Source: Diphasiastrum complanatum
Taxonomy: Eukaryota > Streptophyta > Lycopodiopsida > Lycopodiales > Lycopodiaceae
DNA: 64,000 nt
Reading direction: 5' to 3'
Assembly: GCA_029204225.1 (NCBI GenBank)
Contig: CM055113.1
Span: 13,654,906-13,718,905 of the forward strand
Shown here piece by piece: positions 13,942 through 26,019 of the stretch. The notes beneath the pieces are model-generated. The model made no database searches. It saw only the letters and a program-made list of their open reading frames with translations, and was not told the DNA's origin. A program made the translations under genes and the position numbers. Numbering within the stretch: position 1 is the first letter of the stretch; every line of letters begins with the position of its first letter.

Positions 13942-14165
13942 GGACTCTATTTTATGGTCATTACGTTTTATACGCTCTTCGAAACATCATGAAATGATTT
14001 CTCCCTTATGATACCAAACCAGTAAAAATGCCTTGCCTTGTTAAATTTAGAAATATGATCCCTTATGAAAGTTTTTTGAAATTATGGTCTTTTCGAGGGA
14101 AACTTGTTTTCCTTGAACGGCTATGATCAGTGCACATCATAGGGATACGATCTAACGGTGGGCAT

Positions 14166-14608
14166 TGTTAGAGTAATAAATGTAAATGATGTAGAAGCCA
14201 TAGGCTACTATGACCCAAAAGGTCGAGATCTGTGTAACCATGGTCGTTTATATTTTAGGCCCAAGTTAGTATGAAACTAATTTGTAGGGACTCGTGGGTC
14301 CACTAGGGGCCTATACATGTGAATTAAGTACCTAACTTGTTATTTGGGGTACTTAATTATTTTATGTAACTTACGGTAGCTAGATAGCCATTAGTCAAGT
14401 TATTGGACAGCCAACAGTCATGAAGGTAGATAGCCATCTTGGACTACTTATATGTAGCCATTCATTTGTATGAGACACACTTTTGTTAAGCAATCTACTG
14501 TTCAAATTGGCTGTCCACAAGTTTCTACAAGAGGGTCATCTAACCATCTCTCTCTTCTCTTTGAGAATACTTTGTGTTAATGAATAGTCTTGATTTTGGA
14601 TTCCTACA
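14166..14608 (+). repeat. 5' LTR of copia B
   Basis: 443 bp starting TGTTAGAG and ending TTCCTACA. It would contain the element promoter (a CTTATATGTAG stretch near 14447 is a possible TATA box). Confidence 0.97.
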
Positions 14609-14621
14609 TGGTATCAGAGCC
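14609..14621 (+). other. Primer binding site, copia B
   Basis: TGGTATCAGAGCC, the complement of the initiator tRNA-Met 3' end, directly next to the LTR. Confidence 0.95.
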
Positions 14622-15248
14622 ATTTTTCAAAATTGATTGCTTGCTAGAGGGCACCCAATAGGCACACAATAGGCAGCCACATTTCTCCTCTGTTGGTTCA
14701 TAAAATCTGAATTTTTTTATTTTTGTGGAGAGAGAACTATTCGGCTCCTTGTTTTTTGTGCAAGAAATTGTAGGGAAAAGCTTGAAACCTCCACTCATTT
14801 GGGAGCCAACAGTAGGGCGCCCAATGCTCAACTAGTTTTCATTTGATTGAAATCAGATTACATGCTTCAAATTTCAGATTTTCTTCTTGGAGGAGGGCGC
14901 CCATCTACCTTGAAGACAAATGTGTTTTTGACACATTTTTTGTGGCTGAAATTTTTCTGTTTTTGAGCCTAGAAGAAGGTCCTACCATCTACTCCATTAG
15001 CACATTGAGTGCACACCATTTTACCACAAAAGTTTTGGTTGTGGTTTTGGCTTCATTGGAAGCCTGCATATTAGTTAGTAGTTATTTCAGCAGAATACAG
15101 CCACCTATATCTTCTTGTGAATGAGCTATTGCATGTGGTGTATTGCAATCTATAGTGCTCATTAATTCAGCTTTGACCTTGCTGATTTTTTAGTAGATTT
15201 TGGCCTGGAATATGTTTTTGTCATTTACTATTAGCTGAATTTTCAAAA
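14622..15248 (+). repeat. Copia B leader with GGGCGC repeats
   Basis: Untranslated leader between primer site and gag. A motif ending AG(T/G)AGGGCGCCC recurs at 14811-14822 and 14889-14902 (about 80 bp apart), with a weaker AGAGGGCACCC near 14646. The same GGAGGAGGGCGC motif forms a four-copy array at 41067-41323. Confidence 0.6.
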
Positions 15249-15696
15249 ATGGCTAAAGAATCTGAATCTATAGGTTCTTTGTTCAATGAAGATAGGTTGG
15301 ATGGAACTAATTTCTCCTTGTGGTGCTACATGATCAAAAACCTCCGAGCAAACAAGGATTAATTTTGGTGAACAAGAAGATCAAGCCTTCTTCACCAAAG
15401 ACAAACGCAAGGGCAAGTGGAAAGGTAAGCCTTCTTCTTCCAAGGATAAAAAATCCAAGGAAGGCCAAGATCAAGGATCCAAAAAGAAGGGTAAGTGCCA
15501 TTATTTTAAAAAGTTTGGGCACCACATAAAGGAATGTAGGAAGAAGCTTACTAAGGATAAAGAGAAAGGTATTGATACAAATACAGCCATGATTTCATTA
15601 GAACATCAAAAGGAGGATGATTCTTTCAATGGCAATTTTGCTTTTGTCACTAACAATCTCATTTCTAATCAAAATGAGATTTCTACCACTTCTTGA
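15249..15696 (+). pseudogene. Copia B gag, core deleted
   Basis: Starts at ATG 15249 with a 37-codon N-terminus that has the conserved LDGTNFSLW motif of copia gag, then a TAA stop at 15360. Homology resumes at once in another frame with the Lys/Ser-rich tail and a zinc-knuckle region (about 15500). So the roughly 200-residue capsid core is missing: a deletion at about 15350-15365 joins the two ends. The knuckle reads CHYFKKFGHHIKEC, with the second Cys replaced by Phe, so it would not bind zinc normally. A TGA (15694-15696) follows, in frame with protease. Confidence 0.8.
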
Positions 15697-18600
15697 CTTG
15701 CTGGTTTTTCAACAGAAAACAGCACTACTTCAACTTTGCAGGTTGCTGTTTTTTCTTCCATTGATTGGGTGATTGATAGCGGAGCTACACGCCATATGAC
15801 TCACCATAGAGACGTCTTCACAAAGCTTATGAAAATCAAAGATGGAAGCAAGGTTCAAGGTGTTGACAACAACTCCTATCCAATTGAAGGCATTGGATCT
15901 ATACCCCTCATTCTTCCCAATGGAGAAGAAAAGTACATTTCGAGTACATTCGACATGTACTTTATGTTCCTAAGATTAAGAAAAATCTCATTTTGGTCTC
16001 TACAATCATGAATCAAGGATTGATTGTAGAATTTAAAGAAGACAAATGTCTTATAAAAGACCCAAAGAGATCACTTTTAATTGTTGCTTTAGGAACATTG
16101 CGAGGAGGTTTGTTTTTGTTGGATATTTATGAACCTAAAACTTTGACATCCTTTGGTCTTGTTGCTACTAATTCACATGCATTGGAGTTGGCTAAACTAT
16201 GGCATGCGAGGGACAGGCACCTCAATTTTGGAAGTTTGAATATGTTGAAGAAATTCAACATGGTGGAAGGCATTCCAAATATGGAGCATCCCAAAGGACA
16301 TGTATGCGAAGGATGCATACTTGGTAAGTTTCAACGAAAGCCTTTTTCTATTGATGGGACTATCAAAGTTGGTGATAAGTTTGCCTTAATTCATAGTGAT
16401 GTATGTGGTCCAATGAGGACCGAATCCATTGGTAATTGCAAGTATTTCGTTACTTTTATTGATGAATTTTCAAGGTTTACATGGATTTTTCCTATGAAGG
16501 CAAAATCTGAAGTTTTTCAATGCTTCAAAGATTTTCTAGCTATGATAGAAAATCAATTTGGGCATACTTTGAAGATACTACGTACCGACCGAGGAGGGGA
16601 ATACATTAAAAGTACGTTCGGCATGTTTCTTCAAAGCAAAGGCATTCTACATCAAATGACTACACCTTACACACCGCAACAAAATGGTGTTGCCGAGAGA
16701 AAAAATCGCACAATCATGGAGATGGCTCATTGCATGCTTAAGACAAAGGGCGTTCCCCACAAGTTTTGGGCTGAAGCGGTTATTACGGCGGCATACATCA
16801 GTAATCGATGTCCGACTAAAGCCTTGAAGATTTTGATTCCTTATGAAGTTTGGTATGGTAAGAAGCCATCGGTTTCTCACTTTCGCACTTTTGGTTGCAT
16901 GGCTTATGCGTTTATTCCCGATAAGCTAAGATCCAAACTAGATGATAAAGGAGTAAAATGCATTTTTATGGGCTATAGTAGTGAAAGTAAAGGCTATAGA
17001 TTGTTTAATGTGGATACTAACAAAATCATAGTGAGTCGTGATGTTCATTTTGATGAGAAGAACTCCTATGATCTTGCGCCCATTCATGTCATAAAAGGGG
17101 ACATCCCCCAAGATGACTATGTTGAAGTGTTTCCAGATTTGGTATCACCATCTAATGTTGAAGAGGAGGGATTGTCATCATCCTCTAATGGACAGCCCAC
17201 TGGTTCTTCAAGCGAACAGCGCATAATTCATCAAGAGGAGCAGATTTATGAAGAGGAACGACCTGTTGAAAACTTTGGACAGCATAGTCCAATTTCAGAG
17301 CACTTTGGACAACAAAGTGTTGATAGTTCACATCACTTTGGACAGCAAAGCGTTGATCGAAGTAAGGCTGTTGGACAGCCTAAACCAGTCCCTAAATGGT
17401 TGTTGCAGACTTTGCAGGACAGCAAGGTGAACCGCTTCTATGAAGGGAAGACTCGTGTCTTATCTAAATCAGTAGAATTTGCTAATTTTTCTAATTTTGC
17501 TCTTACATCTATTGAGGATAGTGCAATAGAACCTATTTTTTATGAGTAGGCCAGAGGAGTAAAATGTTGGGAGGACGCGATGAAAGAGGAGTATGACTCA
17601 CTCATAAAGAACCAAATATGGGTTCTTGTTGATCTTCCACATGGAAAGAAAGCAATTGGCTGTAAATGGGTTTATAAGATCAAGTACAAGTCTGATGGTA
17701 CTGTTGAAAGGTACAAGACAAGACTTGTTGCCAAAGATTCTGTGCAAAAGGAGGGCATTGATTATGAGGAAACTTTTGCACCTACCGCATGAATAGCTAC
17801 TGTAAGGATAGTCACTGCTTTGGCTGCCCATCATGGTTGGCGTATGTCCCAACTTGACATAAAGACAGCCTTCCTCAATGGTGATCTTAATGAGGAAGTT
17901 TACCTTCAGCAACCTGCTGGTTTTTTGGTCGCAGGTCAAGGAGACAAAGTGTGTCTTCTCAAGAAGGCTCTCTATGGACTAAAACAAGCCCCGAGGATGT
18001 GGTATCAAGAGATACACACATACTTTTGTGATCGTGGATTTTCTAACAGTCCTAGTGAATCTACGCTTTATGTCATGCATACATCTGAGTTTATCATCAT
18101 CATTTTGCTATATGTTGATGATATTATCATTACAGATAGTAATGAGCAATATATTGCAGTCTTAAAATCTGATCTTGTTTCAGTTTATGATATATTAGAT
18201 TTAGGCCAATTGCATTTCGACCTTGGTCTTGAGTTTTTGCAAGAAAAGGCTGGAATCTTCATTACCCAACAACGGTACACTAAGCAGATTTTGAAGCGTT
18301 TCAAAATGGAAGATTGCAACCGGTTGCTACACCAATTGAGACGGGCCTGAAGTTAAGTAATCAAAGTGGTGGTGAACCATTTGATACTACACTATATTGT
18401 CAAGCGGTTGGAAGTCTCATTTACTTATGCAACTCAAGACCGAACATATCTTATAGTGTTGCCCTCATGAGTCAATTCATGCATGCTCCGTTGACATCAC
18501 ATTGGAAAGCATTGAAGATGATCCTTCGATATCTTCAAGGAAGTAAAACACTTGGTCTGTTTTATCCTTCTAGTGATGATGCATGTTTGGCTGGTTTTTG

Positions 18601-19071
18601 TGACTCGGATTGGGGTGGAGATCAAGACTAGCTAGACGCTCTACTAGTGGTCATTGTTTTTTCATTGGAAATTCTGCAATTTCTTGGTTAAGCAAGAAGC
18701 AGCCCACCGTTGCTACATCCTCAAGTGAAGCAGAATATAGAGCAATGTTTTCAGCCATTACCGAGTGTATATGGCTGAGACAATTACTTGTCGATATGAA
18801 GCATGGCCAGTCCTCAGCTACTCTCCTATTTACGGATAGTCAAAGTGCCATTGCCATTGCACGAAATCCAGTATTTCATGCAGGAACAAAGCATATCGAA
18901 ATCCACTATCACTTTGTTTGGGAGAAGCTTCATAATGGCGACATCACTCTTGAATATTGTCCCACGGAGGATAATATTGCAGATGTGTTCACTAAGGCAT
19001 TGCCTAGAGTTCGAATTAAAGCTCTTTGTGAAGCTTTAAATTTAAAGCAACATGTTGATTTTCTTACTTAG
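15697..19071 (+). pseudogene. Copia B pol polyprotein, broken by stops and frameshifts
   Basis: Domains in order: protease (DWVIDSGATRHMT near 15765); GAG-pre-integrase (LWHARDRHLNFGSL, CEGCILGKFQ); integrase core with all three acidic residues in HSDVCGP, LRTDRGGEY and QQNGVAERKNRT; a linker with HFGQQSVD repeated twice; RT ([29 protein letters not shown]); RNase H (CDSDWGG, SSSEAEYRA, TDSQSAIAI) ending at TAG 19071. Lesions: an 11-bp duplication (15934-15953) shifts the frame before integrase; TAG at 17547; TGA at 17790, where related elements have a sense codon; a one-base loss near 18320; a small insertion near 18629. Otherwise the domains are well preserved. It would encode all enzymes for reverse transcription and integration. 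Confidence 0.95.
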
Positions 19072-19093
19072 TGAATACATGTCATTTTCATTT

Positions 19094-19101
19094 AAGGAGG
19101 G
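19094..19101 (+). other. Polypurine tract, copia B
   Basis: AAGGAGGG immediately before the 3' LTR; primes plus-strand cDNA synthesis. Confidence 0.9.
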
Positions 19102-19544
19102 TGTTAGAATAATAAATGTAAATGATGTAGAAGCCATAGGTTACTATGACCCAAAAGTTCAAGATCTGTGTAACCATGGTCACTTATATTTTAGGCCCAA
19201 GTTAGTATGAAACTAACTTGTAGGGACTTGTGGGTCTACTAGGGGCCTATACATGTGAATTAAGTACCTAACTTGTTATTTGGGGTACTTAATTATTTTA
19301 TGTAACTTATGGTAGCTAGATAGCCATTAGTCAAGTTATTAGACAACCAATAGTCATGAAGGTAGATAGCCATCTTGGACTACTTATATGTAGCCATTCA
19401 TTTGTATGAGACACACTTTTGTTAAGCAATCTACTATTCATATTGGCTGTCCACAAGTTTCTACAAGAGGGTCATCTAACCATCTCTCTCTTCTCTTTGA
19501 GAATACTTTGTGTTAATGAATAGTCTTGATTCTGGATTCGTACA
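19102..19544 (+). repeat. 3' LTR of copia B
   Basis: 443 bp, TGTTAGAA...TTCGTACA, the same length as the 5' LTR with about 17 substitutions and no indels seen. Followed by the GGCAT target duplication. Confidence 0.97.
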
Positions 19545-19586
19545 GGCATCATCAAGCACCAGTGCATCCAGATGTACTGATATCTC

Positions 19587-19594
19587 TATATAAA
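19587..19594 (+). promoter_or_regulatory. TATA-box-like site before a CT tract
   Basis: TATATAAA about 30 bp before a CT-rich run, the arrangement of a plant core promoter (TATA box plus pyrimidine patch). Copia B inserted about 40 bp upstream. No gene is recognised downstream. Confidence 0.3.
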
Positions 19595-19621
19595 GGAAGG
19601 TGACACAATCCTAACTTCACT

Positions 19622-19737
<116 letters not shown>

Positions 19738-20002
19738 GGATTTTTCCTCGTTTCTATTCACCTTGTCTTGCTATCAAACATACGGACTTATGCATATGTA
19801 CAGTCTCTTCAAAGAACAAGGTTTCTAACTTACCCAAGCTTCTACACTTATAAAAAAGTTTTCTTTAAGAAGTGAAGAAACTAATCTTTTTAGAGTACTC
19901 TACAAAGGTTTTTTTTAAAACTATAACTATATGGAGGGAAATTTAATTTCCCACCCATTTTTGAACACACATCACCTTCCGGGAAACTTCGGTATATGAG
20001 TC

Positions 20003-20215
20003 TATATAAACCTGCAGCTCTCGACACTTTCTCCTCACAATACTATGAAGAGCTTCTCCGATCTCTCACCTAAGGAAAGTGCGCCCTACCGATATGATGC
20101 TTTCATGAAGATCTATTTGGTATGCTCTCTTTCTCTTTGCTCTCTGCTACAGTTGCTCTCCTTTTGCTTGATCATAGCATTAGGAAGGATGCTCTCTTTA
20201 ATGTGTAGAAACTAA
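20003..20215 (+). other. TATA box and 56-codon small ORF
   Basis: TATATAAA at 20003-20010 lies 35 bp before ATG 20045, which opens a 56-codon ORF ending TAA 20213-20215. The peptide starts MKSFSDLSPKES and has a Leu/Cys/Ser-rich hydrophobic second half encoded by CT-rich DNA. I do not recognise it. The spacing is short for a normal 5' UTR, and the segment may instead belong to an unrecognised LTR. Confidence 0.2.
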
Positions 20216-20485
20216 TCATCGAATGATGTTTTTTCTACTGGTTTACAATAGTAGCTGTCTAGCGATGGACTGTACATGAGTTTACTTTGTCAGAACGGAA
20301 GCACCTCCTGCCCAGAAGGCAACGATGGAGGCTTACCATTGTTGAATTTTTTTTACTATGCTCTCTATTGACAGCAATGGTTGATAAGCCACTCGTTGAT
20401 AACATATATATCTCTGATTTTATGCATTGGAGAAGCCCGATCCATAGCGGATTTGTGGCTTGACTTGGCACATAACCTTGCATCT

Positions 20486-20780
20486 GTCCAACGATGGGCA
20501 ACATGCCTTCCATCTCTCTTTTTTAAGTAACTTTTTGAGTAAGATATGTGGGGAGTCCAGCAATGGACAACATGCATTCACTCTCTCGTTTGAGAATAAT
20601 TTTTTGTAAGAGATATGTGGGAAGTCTAGCGATGGACAACATGCAGTCACACTCTCTTTTGAGAGTAATTTTTTATGAGAGAAGTGTGGGGAGTCCAGCG
20701 ATGGACAATATGCCTTCTCTCTTTCTTTTGTAAGTAATCATTATGAGAAATATGTGGGAGGTCCAACGATGGACTCTGAG
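20486..20780. repeat. 69-bp minisatellite, four copies plus partial
   Basis: Units start with GTC(C/T)A(G/A)C(G/A)ATGG at 20486, 20555, 20624, 20693 and 20761: spacings 69, 69, 69, 68. Each contains CAA(C/T)ATGC, a CTCTCTTTT-like stretch and GAGAAATATGTGGG-like sequence. Degenerate copies of GTCYARCGATGGA also occur near 20256 and 20831. The period is a multiple of three, so open frames run through it on both strands; I see no sign that they are translated. Confidence 0.9.
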
Positions 20781-23700
20781 TAAGTTCTTTTCATTATAAT
20801 GTGATGGTTTTGTGAACCCTTGGTTCATAGTCCAACTATGGATAGCAGTCTACATATATGCTCTACATGTGCTTAGGGTCTCTAAACTCGTTCCTTCTAC
20901 TATCTAAAGATGGATAGAGGGAATTGAGTTGGCTTACTTTCAAGAAATGATCTAAGTTCTCTGTTCTTACTATATACTGGAAGTTCTATTACTTTTTGCC
21001 AGTCTCATTCTAATAAACCAAATGACTATAGGTGCATGTGAAAATGTAACAACGTCTGTAACTGCAAACTCTTTTACTACACTTTGGTTCTCACTCGAAC
21101 CAAGCATTATCGTATTCGAAACAAAGGTACGCTTTCTACTGATATTCTGCAAAACCAAAAATACATTCCGCTTACACGTCTTTCAACTCTGAAAACATAG
21201 CTAAGTAACCACATTTGTTGTCGCTATGGTGAAATTATAGTACTCTCACGAAAAAACAACTATGGCAGCATTTCAAAAAGCTTCGTCTGCAAACATTCAG
21301 GTATGGGTTTTCGTTATCAATTTAGATGCAAATGCTACAACACACGAATGGGTTAGTTTTTTTTTTATTTATAAATAATAATCCTTGTTACAATTCTTCA
21401 ATATGCTTCTTCTTTTATACAAAAAGAAACGACTCTATTTAAAACCGCTATTACTAAGTAACTTTCAATGAAACCTTGATCAGTAAACTTCACGGTAAGG
21501 ACTCCAATAAGACGGTCTTAGACAACATGGAAATGCGTAAGAGACGTTGTCTTTACAAAACGGTTAGAATGACACGGATCTGTCCTAATACCTAGTAAAG
21601 ACATTGGAAATCACTTACTAAATAACCCAATCTGTCTATCCAGAACAGTGTCCACATACCATGGTCGTTATGTGATTCCTATATAACGATCATGGTATTG
21701 CCTTACTCTACCTTGTCAAGTGTCACTTTAGACCGTTGGTGAGATACAACTGGAAAGCATGGATATGCTCAGGAGTATGGACAATAGTGCGTGACATACC
21801 TCACTCCGTAAGGGTCACTTGGGTCAGTATAGCATGGATTTGCTCTGATACTAGCACACGTGTTCACACAAGGTCTTTTGGCTAAATAAAACTTTAAATG
21901 GTTAAAATTTTTCATACTTTTCTAAGCATGAAACGAACTAATATGGACCAATTGCCCGTAAGTTGGTCAGTATGGCACTCGTCCTGATACGATAATATAA
22001 CGGCTTGGCCTATCGCTAAAACATCGTGTGTTTGGGAAGACTGGACTATGCTTTAAAATACTATTCAAAGCTGTTAAGTAGTATAACTTCTTTTGGACAT
22101 GAATAATAATTGTCGTTCAGCTATGACACATGTCTTCCTCACTAAACTAATTTGAGCGATTTTGTTTTGTGAGATGGTGGCATGTATCAGCTGGACGTCT
22201 TGAAAGTGGTTATGCTTTATGGTGCTTTCTAGTATTGTATTTTACTTTTCAGCTCTATTTTACCTTGTTGGATTATAAATAAAGGCTTCAAAGAGCTTTA
22301 GTCTTGCTTTGTCAAGAGAAACTAAGTGCAATCTTGTATATCTCTCTTTTGCTCTTGCTCTCTCTCTCGTTGCATCTCTCTACTGCAACCTGATTCAACA
22401 TGAAGGAGAGAAGATCTGTGATTGCTATTGGAAGAGTATTCGGGTGGAAAAGTACTACATGCTATCAAACCCTTGGCTTAATGATCACCTATACGTGAAA
22501 GGTTGCACTTGCTAGTATGCTTATGGTGGATGTATATGATTATGATAATTGTGAATTGTTGTAGTACTCTTGCTTCTAAGAAAGCTTAAAAAACAACCAC
22601 AAGTGGACGCTACCTCAAGATCATTCCAGAGCAAAATTACAAGTATGACACTCATACTTGCTTCTATCAATTAGTCAAAAGACAGCATGCTGATAATCGC
22701 ATTATTACAAGCTGTTTGTTAGCCCTTCTGTGATGGGCTATAGGCTGTTGGCCAGTTGGCTATGGATCGCACCTCCGCACACGCGTTGTGTGGCTACACA
22801 TTGTAACATGCATTTTTGATAGCGCCCTACTAAAAGGATAACTGGCCGCCATCCCAACAGCGATGGATCATCTGTCCACATGCTGATTTTTTGTTGTATC
22901 AAGCAACATTTACATATGTAACAGCTCGTGATGCATGGGCCTTTGTATACTTATAACCTATTGCAAGTGTTGCCCAACAAACTTCTGATGTGGCTCATTA
23001 TCACTTGTTCATATTGCTACTAGACATGATATGTGTTTGTTGGTGAAAACTATCAATGCATACAGTTGTGTGTGTTACAACTAAAGGAGACTCTTTGAGG
23101 CATTGAAAATAAAAGTAGCTTTGAGTACAATGATAACCAAAGTTATACTGCCACTTGAGATGTGCTAGAATTCGATTAATTTGCTAGTTCTATGGCACTT
23201 CAAGACACTATTACCTCTTTTAAAGTTGAATTACGCTTGACTATTTTATATATCGTTCTTAAACTACGACACTCTAGTAAGGAAGATGCACTATCATTTA
23301 CAAGCTATTTTCGGTTTGAAATCATTAGTACGTAAGGAGTGTTTCACTTGAGCAGTTGAAGATGGGTAGCTCGCAGGAAATGTCTACGTCTCATATTTAG
23401 GTCCGAAGCTATATGATTTAACATCGATGTGAATGTTATTTTCACTTAGTGCTGCAATACGATTCATGTACACATAAGGGTTTTCTAGAATGTTGAGAAT
23501 GATTGTTTGCAATTATATGTTCATGAAGAACTTATGTTTCTTGCCTTTAACTGATATGGATTGGTCTAAGATATTAAAGACAAGGTATGGACTCATAAAA
23601 CTATAAGTGGCTATTGAAGGTGGGCTATATACTTGGTTAGAATTTGACTCAAGTGGGCTTGTATGGCATGGATTTGCCCAAGCTACGAGGTGCTTGGACT

Positions 23701-24668
23701 CCTAATTGCCTTCGCGGGAGGTCCTTGGGGCTAGCATGGCACGAATCTACCCTAGTACCTAGCACTAATATTAAAGTCATGTCTCTCTTTTTATGTGGAT
23801 ATTGCAAAATAGCTTCTTACGTGTAGAATGTTAATGTGAACTTAATACATTTATTTGTCTTTTATACTGATCAGTATGGCATCTGCCTTGATACTGTTTT
23901 GTTAAAGGGCAGAATGTCCATCAATGATCTTCTTGTGAATTTGTCGTAATAGATTCCTAGAGAAGAATTAAAAAAGACAAATTTCAGCTCTTTTTGGGCC
24001 TCCTACACCCTCTAAACTCTGAATTCTTTACTCTAGCCTCTTGGACAGCTTTAAAAGACATTGATTAGCTCTCATGCAAGGTCTACAAGGCAATTTACAG
24101 TAGTATGTAGTAAAATCTGTGAAAAAACTTGCAAAAATAATAAATTTTGGCAATTTTCTGGGTTTTTTCATTCACATAAAGCCAAATTTTACCTCATGCA
24201 TTCAAATATTGATCACATGCAACTAAAATAAATCTATCATAGCAATCAATTATTCTAATTTTGCTAGATCATAGCTCTTACTATCTTTTCTAGCCAAAAA
24301 TCCTAAAAAAAAAGCAATTTTTGACTAAGTCATAGCCTAGACCCATAAATCTTGCAAAATTCTGGCATGCAATCATTAATTCAGCAATTAATAAAATCAT
24401 AGTTGAAGGTACACTTACTGATTCAGATCTACCATAAGTTATGATAAATACAAACAAAATTGTCATAAACTGACTAACATCAACAGTAGTCCATAAAACC
24501 CTGGAGAATGTTGACAAAGATGGATCTTAGTGACATGCAAGTGAAAACATTGAGACAACACCCACTTTGAAGCTTATTCTCCACCAAAAAGAAAAATTCT
24601 ATTGATCACCACCAAAAGATCCAGTAAAAAGCCTCATAGCTCTAAATCCTTTGATCTTCGTAAGCCTT
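20781..24668. other. Unassigned DNA with a recurring GCATGG...TGATAC motif
   Basis: No gene or transposon domain is recognised. A degenerate motif of the type (T/A)GCATGG(A/C)..TGC(C/T)(C/T)TGATAC recurs (about 21569, 21825, 21966, 23727, 23873), hinting at old dispersed duplication. A TATA-like ATTATAAATAAAG at 22270 precedes another CT-rich stretch. Confidence 0.35.
21657..21697. repeat. Short hairpin, 15-bp arms
   Basis: TACCATGGTCGTTAT and ATAACGATCATGGTA pair with one mismatch around an 11-nt loop. No poly-T terminator-like run or promoter is next to it. Confidence 0.6.
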
Positions 24669-24680
24669 GCTCTCAGACCA
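24669..24680 (-). other. Degenerate primer-site-like sequence
   Basis: On the minus strand TGGTCTGAGAGC, differing from the tRNA-Met site TGGTATCAGAGC at two positions, one base past a plausible LTR end. Tentative. Confidence 0.3.
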
Positions 24681-24681
24681 C

Positions 24682-25689
24682 TGGTAAGGGAAAGCTCCTG
24701 AAGATCTTGCTTACAAAATAAACACAAAGAAATAAATGTGGAGCAAAACCACCCGACCAATAAGAAGCCATTGATAAATCTCTAGTAGCATCACCCTCGA
24801 ACCACGAGATAAGATGCATGCTGAAAAAAACTGAAATATCAAGAATGATTAATTTTCTCTATGCAATCTACTATGCCTATCAGATTCAAGCTCAGAATAG
24901 ATTTTGAGCTCTACTTGATTTGAACTTGAAATTGTAAAGATCTATACAATTGATGTCACAGACACACATGAATTGATTAATGCACGGAAGCGAAAGGAAA
25001 CATCAAGAAGCATTCAACATTCACATTTAGACATACAAATTCAATCTATAAATAATCAATCTGCAAAAACAGATGTAACAGAAATGCGCAATGATGCAAG
25101 ACAATGTCTCTTGGAAATGGCTTGATTAAACTGCAAGAGAGTGTACACAACATTCAATTTGTGATGTATATATGTTTCGACATCTATGTGCTTTATTTAT
25201 GTTTGTACAATTTAATTACAAGACATATTTAAAAGAATATATTAATCCTTCATGTCAGTCGTGAGCCTCATGGTGCTTGCACATCATTGTCTACCAAAAT
25301 TGCTCGAAGGACTTTCGTTAGGGACGTCATCTTACATCGTTGCTCATAAGTCTTCATTTCCTATTCATATTCTTTTGTAACCACTTTCCTTGTGGGCTTG
25401 TTATGGGCGACAATCGTTATGCCTCATAATAGCTTCACTTACGAGCTATAAGTTCCTTATGACTCACTTACGAATTATGAGTTACGAGCTATGACTCACT
25501 TACGAGTTCCTAAAGGGAACTTGCAATGATCGTTTTGACTCGTAAGAGAAAGACTTACGGGTTTCTTACGAGTTACTTATAGGCAGCGACTTGCAAAAAT
25601 TGATGAAGTTAAAAGGCTTCAAATCAGAAGAACCGCATGAATGGAACTAAATTAGCTTACGGATTTAGGAAGAAAGGATAAATCCAACA
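24682..25689 (-). repeat. LTR of copia C (about 1 kb)
   Basis: The start is well placed: on the minus strand AATGGAGGG (purine tract) is followed by TGTTGGATTTATCC at 25689. The end at 24682 is inferred from a CA next to the primer-like site. Inside, 25430-25590 is crowded with both orientations of CTTACGAG(T/C)T, many within CTCACTTACGA. Confidence 0.55.
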
Positions 25690-26019
25690 CCCTCCATTAA
25701 TCTGATTCCATGAATGCCTTGATTGACAAATTCAAGGTTGCACAAAATTCTTGTGTGCCTCCTAACTTAATGCCTTTGTAAAGATATCTGTTGCGTTTTG
25801 CAAAATTTAAACATTTTTCTTTGTTAAGAATTCCTCTCCTTATGTAGTGATACTTGATTTCAATGTGCTTACTCTAGAATGGAATATAGGATTGATGGAC
25901 AATGCAATCACATTGTGATTATTACTCAAAATAGTTTTAGGAGTGTATTATCTCAGACCAATATCAGACAATAAATTTTTCAACCATATCGTTTCTTTCG
26001 TAGCCTGTGTAGTTGCAAT

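Larger units (their letters stand above)
14166..19544 (+). mobile_element. Ty1/copia retrotransposon B, structurally complete
   Basis: A 5,379-bp element with equal 443-bp LTRs (TGTTAGA...TACA), a perfect 5-bp target duplication GGCAT (14161-14165 and 19545-19549), a tRNA-Met primer site, a purine tract, and pol in copia order: protease, integrase, RT, RNase H. By eye the LTRs differ at about 17 of 443 positions, mostly transitions, so insertion is fairly young on a plant time scale. It cannot transpose by itself: most of gag is deleted, and pol has stops and frameshifts. The PBS, PPT and LTRs look intact, so it might be mobilised by a relative. Confidence 0.97.

Noticed and set aside
22309-22515. 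Small secreted cysteine-containing peptide
   Set aside because: It needs a TTG start, and its hydrophobic part is simply CT-rich DNA; no support beyond chance.
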